In this document: positions 29,286 through 43,155 of the stretch, piece after piece | Layout: every line of letters starts with the position of its first letter | Numbering within the stretch: position 1 is the stretch's first letter | DNA from: Numida meleagris | Lineage: Eukaryota > Chordata > Aves > Galliformes > Numididae | Direction of reading: 5' to 3' | NCBI RefSeq assembly: GCF_002078875.1 | Contig: NC_034419.1 | Coordinates: 18,291,516-18,355,515, forward strand | Length of the DNA stretch: 64,000 bases | Made by a program: the position numbers and the translations under genes | Notes under the pieces: generated by a model | What the model was told of the DNA's origin: nothing | Databases searched by the model: none | What the model saw: only the letters and a program-made list of their open reading frames with translations

Positions 29286-30769
29286 AAGCAGGAAACTATA
29301 CAGGATACAAATCCTACAACATTTATTATTCTTGCTATTTCACTTGTTTTGATGAAAAACATCGCAAAGGTTATTTTAAAAGAAGAAAAGATTTATTTGA
29401 AGTTTCAGGACAGATAAAGGATTTCTGTCGAATATTTCTACAGCAGAACAAAGTTTAGCAATACATATGAAATTTATTTCATAATGAATTTGGTCAAGCG
29501 TTTCAAAGGACATAGCTCGTAGTAACATGATATGAGAGAATACTTAGCACTCCATAACATCATCCAGTGTGATGCAGAAATATTGGAAAAATATATCAAG
29601 TATCTAAAAATTCATGAAAAACACATTTAAGGGTGGCGTTTTGGAAGCTCCCTCCGGTATGATATACAACACACAAGGCCACTGTGTTCTGCTGAGAACA
29701 GAAAAACAAAAGTTTTAATGCTTTGATGGGAGACAGCTGCTTAGATCTGAGTGCCAGCAGAACCATAACTCTGCCCCTGGCTCCCTGCCGACACGCAGCC
29801 CATCATCTCGGGCAGCGCAATCTCACCGTGTTAGAGAAGACCATGACAGCAATGACCTCGCTGGTGCCTGTCCCATTCATTGGCAGGGACCAGTCCGGCA
29901 CCAGCAGCACAGGGACACCGTGGCAGAGCCCATCAGGACATGCTTTGTACCCTGATCCATTCAGTCCTGCACCTTATGGTAATCAAGGAAGTCTCCTGAG
30001 CTGTAGGCACGCAAGTTAAACGCACACACAGTGCCTTCCAAAACTCCTGGAGGGGCAGAGACAGGCAGCACTGTTAGAGGGTGACACTGGGAATCTTTTT
30101 CTTGCCTTTCTTTTATTGAAGCGAGCTTGCTCATTTACTTTAGTGCCCAAGCTGGAGCACTCCAGCTTCTGACAGAAGTGCTGATAACCACAGCGCTGAG
30201 AACACTCCTTGGAAATAAAAGACACACATCTGTGTTATCTCTCCGGTGTGACCGCAGCAGCGGCAGCTGTGCTGGGACATGGCACACGGGGAAGGGCAGC
30301 AGCAGCACGCGGCTGCCTGCAGCATGGATCCCAGCCATGTCACTCGGCCGTCCCCACTGCAGGAGCATGCAATGCACGGTGTTGGGCAGCACGACGGCTC
30401 CCACCCTGTGCTGCAGCCTTTGTTTCCCACTGCAGGCCCACAGCTTTCTCCTTCCCTACCGCCACCTCACACCTGAACACGCTGGAATTGCAGCAAAGCA
30501 AACGCTTCTGCAACCTGAACCAAGCCTGAGTCCTCACAGGGAGAAAGGGAACAGTGCTGATAAATGGTTATCTTGATTTGCGCACAGCGTGCTGCTGAGG
30601 CTTTTAATCAGGGGCCATAATTGCTCTTCTTTGTTTGGGAAACTCACGGGGATCGAGTATCGGGCCAGCTCAGAGAAGAAAACGCGCAGAGAAAATGACA
30701 AAAACAGGGAGAACGTCATCCGATCTGCAGCCACCGGCCTTGCAGAATGCTGCAGCCAAGAGGCACAGG

Positions 30770-30823
30770 CACTGACACGGCACTGCATGGACCTGGCACT
30801 GACACAACACTGCACGGATCCAG
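30770..30823. repeat. Two-copy 27-bp tandem repeat
   Basis: CACTGACACGGCACTGCATG and its near copy CACTGACACAACACTGCACG begin 27 bp apart, at 30770 and 30797. This is a small imperfect duplication. Confidence 0.8.
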
Positions 30824-33800
30824 CATGGTCCCAGCACACCCCATACGAGCCCGGCCACATTCCATGTCCCATGAGGACAAACCTCCAAAACCTGCCGGGC
30901 GCAGCGCAGGCTCAGCCGGTACGTGGCTGGGACACAGCCCAGGTGCTGCGGGAGGGAGCGGAGATGGAGCATTTCCAGCTCACAGCCTGTCACCTCTGGT
31001 AAGCAGATAAGAAGGAAAATAGGAGCCTTAGTAACATTATTCTCCATCTAGGCTTAGGCACAAGTCTGGGAGTACAACAGAGGTTCCAAAGGAGAACATT
31101 TGCCACGACCGACGAGCAGCCCTTTACAATTCTCTGTTTGCTGCCATTCTCCGCAGCACAGCCTACAGACAAAGCTTTCTTCAGCCCTCAGCTGATGATC
31201 AATAAAGAAGCATAAAGTGACACAAGGTCGTACGTAATGACACTTCAGGTTGGGAAATGGGAAAGCTCTGTTTGTATTATTTTACATTACGTTCCTAGCC
31301 CTACGGCAGCTCCTTCAACCACAGCCACGCAAATGGTTTTTAGAAATGGCATCAGAATCAAATGCAAACATTACCGTAAAAATCAGAAAGATCCTGAGCT
31401 GCTATGAGCTTTCTTCAAACCGGTGACATTTATGCTCCCACTTTCCAAGCTATCTTTTCCTCATATCCAAATTCAAATGAGACAGAAATTCAGGGTTCAG
31501 GCAGAGAAGCTCTCATGAATTTTCCAGGTGATGCCAGACCATTTAGAACGGGTGTCACGTTAATATTGTATGAATCTGTCATTTAAACTGTTTTGTAAAT
31601 ATATCTTTTAGAAGATACGGAAGACTGTAGTCATTAAAGAACCTATATATTCCTGAAGGAATTCATATATACATTTCATCAAGGTATGAATGTTAAGCCC
31701 ACTGCCCTATCCTAATTTGCCTAATTACATACCGCCCTAAAATTCTCTTTACAGCTTCAACTGCACACGATAATTTCTTCCTATCCCCTCCTAAAAATAC
31801 TGCTAATTGTCCTTATGTGATGTTAATCAGCTGCAGCATCCAAGCCCAGGCCTAATTTGTAGCAATCGTTTACTTATCTCAGAGAGATGTTAACACTGCT
31901 AGATTGAGAATTTCAGATGAAATTCAAATTTTGAATGTAAATTAAGCTACACAGCAGAGATGAAAAAGCTCAATAATTATTAAAAGCTCATTTTAGAAAA
32001 ACCCAATACCTGAGTTCAGCTATTTGAAATTCAGATTCAGTGCCATCACATGCTCACTTAAACGAGATGTGGAACAAACCTCACATGGTATATTTTGAAC
32101 GCTCTGGTTTAATTTTATATATTGAAAGGAAGAGAAGTTTTCTCTGCTGGCATAAGAGGACTGGGATTGGTCATCAACCAGAAGGGCGGATACGGGTTTC
32201 CATCCTTCCAAGGCTGCATCCCAAAACAAGGCAGCATGCTTCCAATGGGGAGGTGAAGGTACGTGCCATCCTGCAGCTCCCCTACGAGTGCCAGGTAACT
32301 CACGTCAGGGTCGAGCAGATTCTCTTTGCTAGAAGTGGACCAAAACTCTAAAACTCTGCCCAGATGCCTCTAGCAAGTTCCTCCTTGCCTTCATTCTTTC
32401 ATCAGAGCTATTTCTGTTCCAAAATGTTATGCACATAGTAATTTTTGATTATGTAGGAAGCAGCTTATTTGATCAATTTGCCCTATTTCTCTGTTGGTGA
32501 AGTTAGCAAGAGGTTTATCATTTTCCTGAGTTTATTAGAAATTATCTGCCAGATATAATTGCAGTAAATAAAACTCGTGGAGCCCAAGCTTGTATGGCTC
32601 AGAACAAATGCTTGCAATTACTGCACTTGTGGAGCATGAGCTCAGGAGAGGAAGAATCGAGCGAAGGAAATTAGACCAGGGTTTTAAAAGGCACCTAAGG
32701 GCTGCGAACATGCTGGGAGCAGATCACCCAAATCCCTAAGGGCATTTTGACAAATCCTGCCTTACTTCAAGCTTTTCTGGTTTTGAAAACCAAGCAGTGA
32801 CAGTGACATGCAATGGGGCTGACTCAACTGGGCTGCACCTCTCTCCCGTGACATTTTCATTTTAATTTACTATTTTCTGCAATATCTTGAGCTGTCTTTG
32901 GCATGCTGTTCATCTGGCACGTTCTCCCAAAAGCAGAACACCTTTCCTACCTGTTGGCATTTCTTTAAATAACATCCGGGTTGTGCACACAACCTATGTG
33001 CAACCTGCAGGCTCCGAGGGCAGCTTTCATCAGCGAAGCAGACAGGCATCGAAGGGGACAGGCCCAACAATACCTGCAAGAAATAAAGCTAGAAAGCTCG
33101 TGTGCTGTGCTTCCAGTCATTCTGTGGATTGCTGGGAGAACATGTTAATTATTAACGAGTCATTTTAAACAGGGACCATTTGAGCGTGCAAAACCAAGGA
33201 ATAGCATCTGCGCAGCAATCAGCAGTGTTGAAAATACAGCTTTTCTGGTTAATAAACACATCTAAACAGGCTTCCCTCATAAATCCCTTCACTCTTGCCA
33301 GCTTTGCATTAGTTCTGCAGTGCTGTTTTAATGGAAGGGATGGGAGAACCAATGGAACACATGGATGGACACAGAGGAGCACAGACACCCATGGGTGTCT
33401 CTGAGCCCGTCTCCAAGAACACTTTATAGAACCCCACACAACAAACCTGCTTCAGGGAGACCTGCACAGCAACCACAACAACTAGAGAGCTTCCCACCTG
33501 CAGGACCTAGCACCAACAGATCAGCCAGTACAACCAGAGGCAGTCGGAGGCTCACACCCCACACGTCACTGCCACAGAAGGGCCGTGGCTTGACACCCAG
33601 TAACATCACCTGCAAAGGAAACCCCAGTTTACTGGGGGAAATATGAACAGGAGATTCCTTGAATATCAGACTCTGCTTTCCTTTAGGACCGTGAGAACGA
33701 CTCTTGTGCATGGAGACAGGAGCTGGTAATAATGAGTCTTTATTTTGAAAATGTGCCCCTGCATTTATCTCAATAGTAAAATTCACGCAAAGAGGAGGGT

Positions 33801-36800
33801 GATTTCCTGTAAGTCATGGTCTGCAATTAAAATATATATATCTCTTTCGGTTTTATTTCTAATAAACGTTGCTATAAGCTGAACAGAATGTGGAAAATAC
33901 TTGTGTGTGCTTTATCGCCTTCCTAAAGGAAAAGCCTCAATACATATCCTACAGCAAGACACATATCTGAGGTCACATATCCTGTCACTAAGATCACAAT
34001 AATCCTTTTTACATTAAAAAATAATGAGCTTCATCTCATTTGCAGATTCTTAAAAGCCCAGAATCCTATGGTCACTTTGTAATACGAATGCACATCTCAT
34101 AAATAGTAAATGAAAACAGAGCTTTCTTACCTTCACACAGAGGCAGGACTGAAAGCTGTGTGGTCCCACAGGGAAATGTGTTTCTTCCAGGAAGCTTTCA
34201 TTTCAGGACTTCTGAAAAACCTGCTCGTATGAGCTTGTTTGCAGGAAGAGAGAAAATTAAACTGGACATTTCAAGTGCTTCACTACTCATGTCTTGTTAA
34301 TTCTCTCTAAAAATGTAATCCTTTCTTATAATGGAGAGGTGCCAGAGTTCCTGGTAAAACCCAAATCAGTCATTTTTATGGGGAACCTGCAGAAATGCCT
34401 GTTTCATCAAAGAGCAAATTTGGGAAGCATCAACAGTTGAGCACAATATAACAAGTCACTGAGATGTATGCCTAAAGGGAGCTGCAACCAGAGGAATGAG
34501 AACTGTAGCACTAAGCTTTGCCAAAAAAGTCGTCTTCTCTGTTTCTCCCCTTTCTTCCTAATACACTTGTTCATCTTCTTTTGTAATAAAACCTCCACAG
34601 AACACAAAGTCCTCATTACGGATGAGTGTGTTCTGCCAAAGTTTTGGTCCAAGATGAGGTTACTGCAATAACGTGCCCAAGACATCAAGAATAAATCTAT
34701 TTGATTTAAAAACAAATGCACAGCTTTAAAGAAGGGCTTTTAGTATTTGATAGATATGAAACCAATTAGATGTTATGGGAGCAGGCTGTAGAGAAGCTGC
34801 CCTTACAGCTGTCCTAGCCTTCCTGAGGGGTCAGCCACAGTGCTCTATTAAGCTCAATGCTTACAAAAATCCACAGGAATTATTTAATTTCAAGCCTTTT
34901 CCCCTACATTTCACTGTCCTACCACATTTCACTGCTTGTGCCCGAGGGCAAACAGCTCCCCATGGAGACATTGGGGCCCTCACGTGGATTTTCACAGCAA
35001 AAATACCTCTTTTTGGTGCTAGATTTTGCTAAGCACATGAGTGCCCATGTACATCTCTCCAGATGCTTTGGCCACTGATGTACCCTTGAACCTTCTCTCT
35101 GAAATCCTAGAATAGGATTCCATTGCTTTTCCCTCAGCCACCTGTGCCCTGATGATGTGACACGGAACATCTCATCCCCTATCCCTATGCACATGCAGCA
35201 TCCCAAGGCCCAACAGCGAAGTCACTGCCCAGGTGTCAGCAGCCCTCATCCCCTTAAATTACAAGTAAAGCTCACAAGGTTACAGCTGGCCAAAGCTGGC
35301 CTCACCCACAGGACAGCATCCTGCTGGAGCAGCAGCTGTTTGCACAGAACACTCGTATTTATTTAGTGAAATAAGTGGAAAAGTGCCACGTGATTCAGTA
35401 AAAATTGTTTTAAGGCATTCCAGCCGAAAGAACCCACACATTTGTTGCGGAAATCTTACACTGACGCTACCTCCATGCTCCCTATTTTCTCTTGCCCCAG
35501 ACTAGAAGACCACTGTGCTCTAACCTAATGGACACGTGAGCTACGTATCAGAAATCCTTAAGTCTTCCCCCTCCTCAGACACCGCACACTGCAGCCTCTC
35601 ACTCCTACCCACGTTCCTGCCCGGCCCTGCAGCACGCACACCCCAGCAGAGCTGACGGCATCTGTACCAGGAGAGCACTGTGGTGGGAAGACGCGGGAAG
35701 CAATCACACACCTGGACACCTCTAGATGCCCTCCAGAAATCCGGGCTCAATTCTACTGTCTAAGCAAGTTCCCGATGTTTATGCAGGGAAAATAAAAGCC
35801 AGGCTTGAGCTCAGGTGCTGCACGACTTGCAGTACACGGGCACGTGTTGGGGTGGTGCCTGCCCTGCGATCTGCTCCGTTCTGCACTCCTGGCTAACCCT
35901 AATTAGAAGCTTAGTCACCGATACCCAGACAGCGCATACAGACAGGTTAGCTCCAGGATGTATAACATTCCACTGAGCACTGTTGTTTTTATTTATGTAG
36001 GGCGCACGGCACTAACATTGACATGTATAACGTGTTTGGAGCATTATAAAAACAGAAGGATTTTTGCCTGCTTAGCACTGCACATTATGCATCTGTCCTA
36101 CACCGCACCAGCTTTCCCCGCCGCTGGATTTTCACAGTGGTAGGAAATAACAGGGATAAAGGGATTAAAAAGCAATGATTTTCTGTAAAGCCTTAGAGGA
36201 CATGTCTGCTATGATCTCAGCTTACTTGCCTCATCTACACCAGTAAAACACTATCGTAGTAGACAGATTTATGGATTAAATGCAGACAAGTGTGTAAAAT
36301 AAATATTTTGCTCATGGCTTCCACACCGTTTAAAATATTCCCTGTGATTATAATAGCTTCTGAAGTCTCTTTCCAATGGGGTGATCTGCAGTTCAGAAGT
36401 TGAAATCAGGGAGCTCCTTCTGGCTGCAGTGCAATCGAAAGGTCGCGACAGAAGCACAGCGTTTAGCAATTCCAAATAATTGTATCCAGCTCTCAAACGT
36501 GCCGTGCTTTGTCACAGCTGCCACTTGAGGTCAAACTGAATTTAAATTATATTTATCTTACTATTTATAGAGCTTTGGTTCAGGCTAAGCCACGTGAAAT
36601 ACAGTTCTCAGTTTCTTCTTTGCGTTTCCCCCAGTCCGAGGTGATTATGGCTACAACAGAAACTGTGCTGGCATCTGCATTCATAGGAGAGAAACTCATT
36701 TTTGGAGGCCAAGGAAGCAAGCAATGGAAGTGGGCATCTATCACAACCATGGCCCCTCGGCCAGTATTCACGTGTTGTTTTCGCATGCAAGGTGGAAATG

Positions 36801-37369
36801 CGAGTGATCTTCCCCACGGCATCTCCAATCCAAAATCAAATCTCCGCTATTTAGTTAATTCAATCAACATGTGCTTAACTACAGCACAGCCTCTTCACTT
36901 CTGTGTTTCTTTCTCCTCTTGGTTTGCGATAAAGGACATAGAATCTTATACCATACTCATTATCGAGCCTTTTAACACTAGAGCAAGATGATATTCGAAT
37001 TTAATTAAAAATTCTTTCCATTAGAAATAGAAATATCATTGTATCTGCTGTAAAACAATGCCACTTGCCTCCCCAGCACACACACAAAAACAGAATCCAT
37101 TGATTTAGTGCATAGGTTCCAAAGCGTCCATTGCATTACATGAGCACAAGAACCAGATTTTGGTTTTAGATCACTGCTTCATTGATAAAAATGCAGCATG
37201 TCATCTACAGTAGCTTCAGATCCTGCCCACGCTTGGGAAGGACAAAGCGACCTGCTTTACCTTCACGCCTTCTGAGCACATCAAGCACTCGGTCTTGCAG
37301 AGAAGTGCCAGACAGACGCGCAACTTCTCCCCACAGAAGTGGGGAGGCGGCACTGCCCATGTCCTTCAC

Positions 37370-37520
37370 ACGCAACCGCAACACATTGCAACCCCAACAC
37401 AGCACAACCCCAACGCAACACAGTCTCAATGCGTCGCAACCCCAACGCAACGCAGTCTCAACGTGTCACAGCCCTAATACATTGCAACCCCAACACAACA
37501 CAACCCCAGCGCATCACAAC
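37370..37520. repeat. Degenerate CAACCCC-rich minisatellite
   Basis: About four to five imperfect units of roughly 32 bp, each built from CAACGCAACACAGTCTC-like and GCAACCCCAAC-like halves, run head to tail. The open frames crossing it give repeated Gln/Pro/His/Asn-rich peptide, which explains their length without a gene. It is not a CRISPR array: there are no spacers and the units are degenerate. Confidence 0.85.
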
Positions 37521-39749
37521 TCTTTCATGCAGCTCCATCCACACAGATCCCAGAGAACTCATACCCTGGCCAGCTCAGCCCTGGGAGCCTCTACAGAGAG
37601 CACCAGCGTAGGTACCAGTCAACAAATAGCCACTGTTTGCTGAATAGAAATATTTCTCTTGGAGTTAGATGAAAAACAAAAAAGGACAATTATATTTATT
37701 ATTTTTTTAAAAAACATGCCACGACACAGAAAACATGCAGTAAATATTTTGTATCACTACCCACTTTAAAGTTAAAGGGCTCCCATACACTTTGCATACT
37801 ATGGAGTATTTTCATTTTTTTCCGCACAGAATCAGAAACAAAAGCCCACGATAACTGAGATTCTATATTCAGAAGTTAATATGCAGAAATACTGAGAAAA
37901 AGTATCATAGTTTTGGCCAAATAACTTCCCTTTGAGGATTTCTCTGTAATAAGGCAGGTCTTTAGATCTACAGATGCCAGTTCAATACCTTACCAGTTTA
38001 ATGAGATTCAAAGTTAATTTCACACTGAGAAGGTTCTCAACAAACAAGCTCCAGGAAAAAAAAAAGTTTGTAAAAACAAATACTGAATTCCTAAGACAGC
38101 CAGAACATTCTTGGTGAGTAAAAAGGGAAAAGAGAGCATGGTTTTAAGCTGCCACCCTGGAAACAGAAGCTGAGGAGGGTGTGAAGGAACACTTGATTGT
38201 GCCATTTGGTATTGCAAGCAGTTCTGAAACCAACTCAAAAGTTGTTTATATGCTAGTGGTGCTTGGGTACTGAACAAACCCAAGTGAGCAGCATTAACAT
38301 GAGTTACAAGAGAGGAAGGTTGCACTTGCTCTCATGCACCCACATCAGAAGAAACACAAACTCACTCGAAGGAAATGGAGTCAAAGAGCAACATCAGCTC
38401 TGTGTGCACAGATAGCCTGGGCTGTGTTAGCTGCGCTTTAATTCTTCAGCTGCCAGGCTGGGGCTCACACGTAGCATCCCTCCTGTCCGGCTCCTCCGAG
38501 AGCAGTCACTGCATCTCACTACTTAGCAATGACAGGCACCTGCCTTTGTGGAGCAGGGCTACACACACTGCATATAAAATCTACGACAGCTCTTCATTTT
38601 GATTTTTCTTCTGAGTGCCACAAGAGGTTTTCCTATGCAAGTCCTTTTGTACTCACTTTATTGTCCCGGTAAAGGAGAGCTGTATCTCAAACAGGCTTGA
38701 GTCTGTGTAAAATGAAGTGTTGACCTACGCAGGTCCTTGAGGCGGATGACAAGGCTCCAACCTTCCTCCCAAAGGTGGAAACAACGACTCCATACCCTGC
38801 TCACAAGGAATTGCAAATTCAGCTCCAAACTGACCTCCTCTCAGTTGCTTCCTCCCAGTGCATGTACAGGAAAAAAAAAAAAAAAAGAAGAAAAAGCAGT
38901 AGAGATTTCTCCCTCTGACTGGCAAGGAGCAGCCAGAGGCAGGCCAAGCGCTGAGTGCCCAGGCTGATGTGCACACCTGCTCACAGCTCACATCTGGGTG
39001 TAAGAGGTGCGTGAGGCTGAGAGCTGGGCACCCAGCCCTGCATGTGCCAGCCCCGCACTGGGAGGCCACAGCAGCAGCTCCTGATGGACTGCGCTGCTGT
39101 CAGAAGCCATGAGGAAAAGCCTTCACGGCCGTTCATCCATTAGCACGTGACAGGAATCCAGCAGACAGGGTTTCACGCTCTGCGTGTTACCACTTTTACT
39201 CTCGGAGTAAATACAAATGATAGGCTTGCAATTAAACACTCCGATTTTCTTTCAGGCGCTCTGGCTTTCTAAGAAGCTTTGGGGGGGTTCCTAGCAAAAT
39301 GATAAAATGAGCTTAGAGTCCCTCTTCATGAAACATTCACACAGCAGATCATCTGGGAAAATACATCAACCAAAAGGAAAAGCTTCGCAATTAATAATAC
39401 ATTAGAGAACTGAGGTGGAATCGTGTGTGAAGTGACTGACCTGCTTTAAAAACACTGCCTGGTGTCAACCCGGCTCCTAATTACAGAAGTCTCCACATGA
39501 AGATGCGCTCTGCCTGCATGCAGACAACTGCCAATAAAAGGAAGGGTGAATCACAATCACCGGCACTACTGAAGAGCTGTTTATTTCTTCTGAATAAAAC
39601 GCAATCCCAATCAGCAGGTAAAATGCTGCTGCCGGGCCAAAACAAAGACCTTAATTCTCAGGTTTTCCGTACCAGTGCCATGGAGACTGGTGCAAGTGCT
39701 GCTCACACAGAGATGGGTTTTGTGGTCCATGTACACGTGATTGCACACA

Positions 39750-39910
39750 CACTTTTGCACCTGCAATCACTTACACCATTTGTGCCTGCAATTATTATAT
39801 CTCCATGCATAATTGGGAATGCATTATGCAAATAACCAGTTATTGATGTAATTGGTCATTGGCTTACACAGTTGTTCAGAGGCAATTTGCATGCGCAGCT
39901 CTGGTACCTT
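39750..39910. promoter_or_regulatory. Possible POU-bound conserved element with two octamers
   Basis: A perfect octamer ATGCAAAT lies at 39826-39833 and its reverse complement ATTTGCAT at 39895-39902. ATGCATAATT and GTAATTGGTCATTGG lie just before and between them. Two opposed perfect octamers within 77 bp in unique sequence suggest an element bound by POU factors. The upstream position relative to a neural gene fits, but the target is inferred. Confidence 0.3.
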
Positions 39911-41173
39911 CCTGAATAAATCCAGCACACTCGTGCCATTTTGAAAATAAATGCACAACATCTACAGAACCAGGTGAAAAGAAAACCTCACAGTGTCTCA
40001 GCTCACGAACAGAAAGTGGCAGCGAAGGAGAAACCTGTTGGCACAAGATGCAAACTGCAATACCTCTTTCTCGACTTAACTCACGAATGAGCCTTCAGCT
40101 ATAACCATTTCTCTTCCAAAAATTCCAGCTGACTGTTGCTATTTTTACAGACTTTCTTCAATCTCACATTGGCTGGGAGCTATGACTGTTGGATCACGGG
40201 GCAACAGATCCCCACCTGCCCGGCAGCACGTCTCTTTTCTTTTAGGTAACAGCCCTCCTACCAAACCTTCCCACCTGACACCACTTCTTGACAGAAAGAC
40301 GTATCAGAGTCCCACAGCACAGTTCAGGGTAATGGATTATGCATACACTCAGGACATTAAGCAGCTTAATGTCTGCTTCAGAGGAGAAATGCAGTGACAC
40401 ACACAACAGGTCACGGAGAGCTGTATTGTTTTGTTATTGTCCAAGGTACTCCAGTGAGAGCCCTTGGAAGGTTTGAAGAGCAGCAACTGCGGCACAAACA
40501 CATATGGCAGCAAACATCACACACACCCGATGACGCTTTTGGAGATGGAGAGGACCCAGGAAAACTGCTGATGGGTGAAGCTGATGTGAAGAGAGTGGAG
40601 GAAGAAGGGTATGAAGCCAGAGGGCGTGGAAGAAGGTGAAAACAGGGAGGTGGTCAAAAAGGACAACGTGTAGTCCACATGGTGGGAAATCTCATGCTTT
40701 CCTGTGATCTTTTCAAGGCCACTTGGGCTGCAGTGCTTGGGAGGAGCACCTAGCATTGCCTGAGCACTGCTGACTGGAATGCATCTGTGGGGGTTTTGCC
40801 TCCAGCAGCTCATGGCAGGTGACACCAGAGAGAAGCGTTCCCCCTCAGCCCGAGCAGCATTGCAGCAGCTGCTCCTGGAGCTGTTGCTACCGTGCAGAGT
40901 GCCAGGCTGGGAGAACAACCACTTCCACCTCCTTCACCACAGAGAAGCATTCATTTGCAGTCTGCAAGAGCAAATTCTTTCTTTAATTCCCATCTTAGCA
41001 TTATTCTCATTCCCAGTGTCTTACTGTTGTGAAAACTGCCTAGAAATGCAGACATCAGATTCCAAAGTTTTAGTGGTTGCTGTATTTCATTTCCTTTTTG
41101 TTTGCCTTGTAGGTTTTAGGTTCATCACATTTATGCCTTTCAAGCTATTCTATGCAATCAGAAGAAATCAAAC

Positions 41174-41195
41174 TTTTTTTTTTTAAAAAAAAAAA
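41174..41195. repeat. T11A11 palindrome
   Basis: Eleven T followed directly by eleven A gives a perfect 22-bp inverted repeat without spacer. It may be length-variable and error-prone in sequencing. Confidence 0.9.
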
Positions 41196-42009
41196 CAACC
41201 AACCCAGCATTTTCTTAGTACAGTATCATTCCAGAAGCCTGAATTTTAAGAAAGCTACAAGCTACCAGTCATTATCCCTACAAACCTGTGCATTTCTGCA
41301 GGAGGTGACACTGGTCCCGGCAGGGAGCCGCACCAAGGCAGAGCTGCTGCAGCCACTCCTGCTTGCTTGGCAGTTCCAATTTGTAAGCTGCGGTGTAGAA
41401 GTTTATTTGTGAGCGTTTCACAAGTTCCTCATGGATCTTGGCAGAGAATAGGGCCTGTTGGGCGTGTAATTTCAAACAGCAGAAGCCTGGAACACAGACA
41501 GCATCGCCTGCAATGACAGACAAGTGCTCAGCTGCTTAGGAAAATCAAATATGGAAAACACTTGTCCTCTAGCAAGGCTGCTACAAACCTGCGGCTCTCC
41601 TCTAGTGTTGTGCACACAGAACAAACCACGAGCACTCTGAAAGCCCAGACAAGCCTCTTTGTCAATGGCATTGCCAGAACGTGTGAAACTCGGAACACGG
41701 CAGCAGTTCAAAAGTGAGTTCAGTAAAAAGGTGCATGACAATGGCACGCAGCTAATGCTGTGTGGAAGGATGGAGCCACTGCATGGAGAGAGGGAAAATA
41801 AATTCCCTGCCCTGAAACCATTTACAACACAGAGGAAGCATCAGCTGTGACATTACTTCTACATCAGTAATAAATGAGAGATGGGAAAGCAACATCCGGA
41901 CTGATGGGAGCACAGCCGCTGTGGAAGGCAATGCGGCTCCCTGGATGGCATTTATGAGTTCCTTCTGAAAATTCAATTTCCTTGAATATGAAAAACTTCA
42001 CTTTTAATG

Positions 42010-43154
42010 TTAGCCAAATGACCTTTTGGACTTTCAGAAAAAAAAAAAAAAAAGAAAGAAAAAAGAAATCATTGCCTCGAGAATAGATCTAGGCCATTAA
42101 CTAAAGACCATATTTGTTACATATTTAACTTCTTGTTACATCATTTTAAGCCTTCCTCATCATAAATCACACGGCCCATTTTGAAGTCGTTTCCTGGAAA
42201 GGGATCGCACTGGCATCCCAGCAGTGTGCCAGGAGAGGCACTGAGGGCAGTGTGCCACAGACACCACCACGGGACTGCGAAGCCTTCACATAAGGATTGA
42301 GGGGAAAAAATCATCCCACCTAACCGCCAGCCACTCGCTTTGTGGAGGGTTTTGTCAACAGAAGCATTAAGGCTGCTGAGGTGTGCAGAATTCCCATTAT
42401 CTTATGTTAATAAAGAGCATGAGGAAGGAGGCGATACAGCACCCTCTCCCCACAGCCTTCACATCGTCTGGTTAAACGCACAATAAAAAGAAATAGGAAA
42501 TAATGATTTAAGGGTATGAAGAAAAGCTGACATGTGCAATGCTGCTAAAGCGCCAGCTGGCCTCCGGCATCGAGCCCCCCGAAACTCTGACAGAGAATTG
42601 TTCTCTGTCCTGCCACAGCCAAGGGAAAAATACAAGTCCAAACAGGGATAAGCAAAAAAGAGACAAAATAGAAATTGGAAGTGAGCGGGAACTGGACATA
42701 TCTAATTCCCAGTGGGAACAGACAGGTTAAATCCTTGAATTGCAGGCTCAAATCGCTCTCGGGGTTGACATGGCATCCTATTTTTTCTCCTAGCTTATAT
42801 ACCGGTCTCTTATTTAAGCAGCCATAGATACACGGACACAGTTTCAGTGAGCAGCACCGCTTTACTCACGGGTAGGATGACTTCCATTGGCAAGGCTTTA
42901 CCCCACAGCACACACCACTTTGGCTCTGCGCCTTTGTCCTTCACATCACTTTTACTGAAGTTCATAATCCACCTGAAAGCAGGAGTCACACAGCAGGTGC
43001 AAGTCAGCTGGCAGCACATGCTGCCTCAGGGCACAGCGCTGCGTAACGGCGGCAATATTTTCCTTTGCAGCCAGCGTGCCAGCAGGGCCACAGCTCCGGA
43101 GCACACAAATAACTGCCAGCAGCACCTGGAAGAGGAACCTGCGCCTCGCACCCT
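42010..43154 (+). repeat. Tandem duplication, copy A (1,145 bp)
   Basis: This copy starts TTAGCCAAATGACC and ends CGCACCCT, and the same sequence begins again at 43156. The copies differ by about 8 bp in an A/AG-rich tract near their starts and by at least two single-base changes soon after it (ATTGCC versus ATCGCC, and GACCATA versus GACCGTA). I see no other difference. No gene is recognised inside. Short open frames recur identically in both copies with a spacing of 1,138 bp. Near identity plus the N at the joint suggests two alleles placed in tandem by the assembler. Confidence 0.95.
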
Positions 43155-43155
43155 N
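43155..43155. other. Single N at the joint between duplicate copies
   Basis: One ambiguous base sits exactly at the end of copy A and the start of copy B. It marks a contig or scaffold join, or an unresolved base. Its position supports an assembly explanation for the duplication. Confidence 0.95.

Larger units (their letters stand above)
29286..42009. other. Upstream desert, segment 4: no gene found
   Basis: Unique noncoding sequence leading to the tandem duplication. It contains a two-copy 27-bp repeat (30770-30823), an exon-like open frame with a fair acceptor (36635 onward), a CAACCCC-rich minisatellite (37370-37520), a paired octamer block (39826-39902) and a T11A11 palindrome (41174-41195). 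None is supported as a gene. Confidence 0.6.

Noticed and set aside
37370..37520. CRISPR-like array
   Set aside because: Units are degenerate and contiguous with no unique spacers, and the genome is vertebrate.
37182..37643. 153-codon open frame with repeated Gln/Pro/Asn/His
   Set aside because: The frame length comes from the minisatellite at 37370-37520, not from a gene.
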